Source: Desulfopila sp. IMCC35006 (GTDB lineage Bacteria > Desulfobacterota > Desulfobulbia > Desulfobulbales > Desulfocapsaceae). Taken from it: a DNA stretch of 64,000 nt. How positions within the stretch are numbered: the first letter of the stretch is position 1; each line of letters starts with the position of its first letter. Both the position numbers and the translations under genes were made by a program. The DNA lies in contig NZ_SWCM01000020.1 in the NCBI RefSeq assembly GCF_005116645.1, positions 1 to 64,000 on the forward strand, given 5' to 3'. Positions 63,231 to 64,000 of the stretch are shown here, piece by piece. The notes under the pieces are model-generated. The model saw only the letters and a program-made list of their open reading frames with translations, did no database searches and was not told the DNA's origin.

Positions 63231-64000
63231 ATGGAAAGAGTGAGAAAGAACTTTGCCACGGCTGCCGCTATTCTTGAGCCGCCCCATTTGATATCAATGC
63301 AACGCCTCTCGTATGAGAAATTCCTTCAGATGGATTGCGATCCTGATGAAAGGGAAGATTATGGTTTGCAAGGTATACTGCAAAACGTTTTTCCAATCAA
63401 CGACTTTAACGGCATTTGTTCACTTGAATTCGTACGATATAAATTCGGCGAACCCAAATATACCATTCATGAATGCCTGCAACGCGGCATGACGTATGAG
63501 ATTCCTCTGAAAATTGTCGTTCGATTGATTACTTTTGATGTGGACGAAGAAACGGGTGTGCAGTCAATTCGTGACATCAAGGAACAGGAGGTCTTTCTTG
63601 GTTCTTTACCGCTGATGACCGGGGATGGCGTTTTCGTCATCAACGGAACGGAAAGGGTAATCGTTTCCCAGCTCCAGCGGTCGCCAGGTTTGTTCTATAC
63701 GCATGACAACGGCAAGAGTCACTCCAGTGGTAAATTGTTGTACTCGGCACGAATCATTCCAGTGCGGGGTTCATGGATCGATCTGGAATTCGATATTAAA
63801 GACATCCTCCATGTCCGTATTGACCGCAGGCGAAAATTCCCGGTCACGACTTTATTAAAGGCCCTGGGGCTGACGAGCGAAGAACTGCTCAAAGAATTTT
63901 ATCCCACCGCTGATGTTATTAAAGACGGAGAGATCTACAAAGTCAGTTTTGATTCGGACCTGATAAAGGGACAACGACTCGAATTTGACATTGTGAGTCC
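63231..64000 (+). CDS. rpoB: RNA polymerase beta subunit (5' part, runs off the window)
   Basis: The ATG at 63231 follows GAGGAAAAAAT. The visible 256 codons read as beta: ERVRKNFATAAAILEPPHLISMQRLSYEKFLQMD, then GICSLEFVRYKFGEPKYT, EVFLGSLPLMTGDGVFVINGTERVIVSQL and SPGLFYTHDNGKS. This covers the protrusion and part of lobe regions. No stop codon appears before the window ends. The gene follows rplKAJL as usual. Confidence 0.98.
   Translation, partial: MERVRKNFATAAAILEPPHLISMQRLSYEKFLQMDCDPDEREDYGLQGILQNVFPINDFNGICSLEFVRYKFGEPKYTIHECLQRGMTYEIPLKIVVRLITFDVDEETGVQSIRDIKEQEVFLGSLPLMTGDGVFVINGTERVIVSQLQRSPGLFYTHDNGKSHSSGKLLYSARIIPVRGSWIDLEFDIKDILHVRIDRRRKFPVTTLLKALGLTSEELLKEFYPTADVIKDGEIYKVSFDSDLIKGQRLEFDIVS

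Overview
The window reads as a core-genome segment from a sulfate-reducing deltaproteobacterium (Desulfobacterota), most likely a Desulfobulbales/Desulfobulbaceae-type organism. The main evidence is a complete aprBA (APS reductase) plus qmoABC (menaquinol-side redox complex) block, a HesB/IscA-like selenoprotein of the type reported from deltaproteobacteria, a GTP-type PEP carboxykinase, and SRB-typical small conserved proteins. Base composition looks even throughout. No prophage, CRISPR array, integron or intact insertion sequence was seen; the only mobile-looking element is a 170-bp MITE-like repeat upstream of polA.

Layout. 0.2-6 kb: a small conserved protein, clpB, a UGA-containing HesB-like selenoprotein gene, phosphofructokinase and a MagIII-like DNA glycosylase. 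6-12.8 kb (minus strand): rnr, a TrmJ-like RNA methyltransferase, a 1092-residue STAND/BTAD regulator and a solitary flagellar-rod-like protein, probably co-transcribed. 12.9-18.4 kb: a RelA/SpoT homologue whose synthetase site looks degenerate, a zinc-ribbon/TSCPD protein overlapping aat, and a DamX-like ATPase with a SPOR domain. 18.4-25.3 kb: tRNA-Ala, the rod-shape operon mreBCD-mrdA-rodA, then hemH. 25.6-31.8 kb: an HPF/cold-shock fusion, the MITE, polA, citrate synthase and a cysteine-rich hypothetical. 31.8-40.1 kb: hflKC, a rhomboid protease, pckG, an orphan PAS histidine kinase and tRNA-Leu. 40.2-49.2 kb: ribF, two TPR proteins flanking a DVU0298-like HEAT protein, ribE-ribBA-ribH, nusB and ftsK. 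49.4-57.2 kb: aprBA-qmoABC. 57.4-64 kb: four tRNAs followed by tuf, rpmG, tRNA-Trp, secE, nusG, rplKAJL and the start of rpoB.

How the genes fit together. AprBA reduces adenosine phosphosulfate to sulfite, and QmoABC is thought to carry electrons from the quinone pool to it; each has its own transcription signals. The riboflavin genes supply the FAD used by AprA, QmoA and QmoB. The mre/mrd genes form the elongasome. The last 7 kb is the classic translation/transcription gene block, with an L10-leader-like region before rplJ and a hairpin before rpoB.

The most notable items are the in-frame UGA selenoprotein with a SECIS-like hairpin, the degenerate RSH synthetase, the HPF-cold-shock fusion, the ATPase-TM-SPOR protein, the MITE with a 10-bp target duplication, and an orphan terminator that suggests a small RNA. 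I did not find a clearly new multi-gene system. All family assignments come from reading sequences by eye, without database searches.
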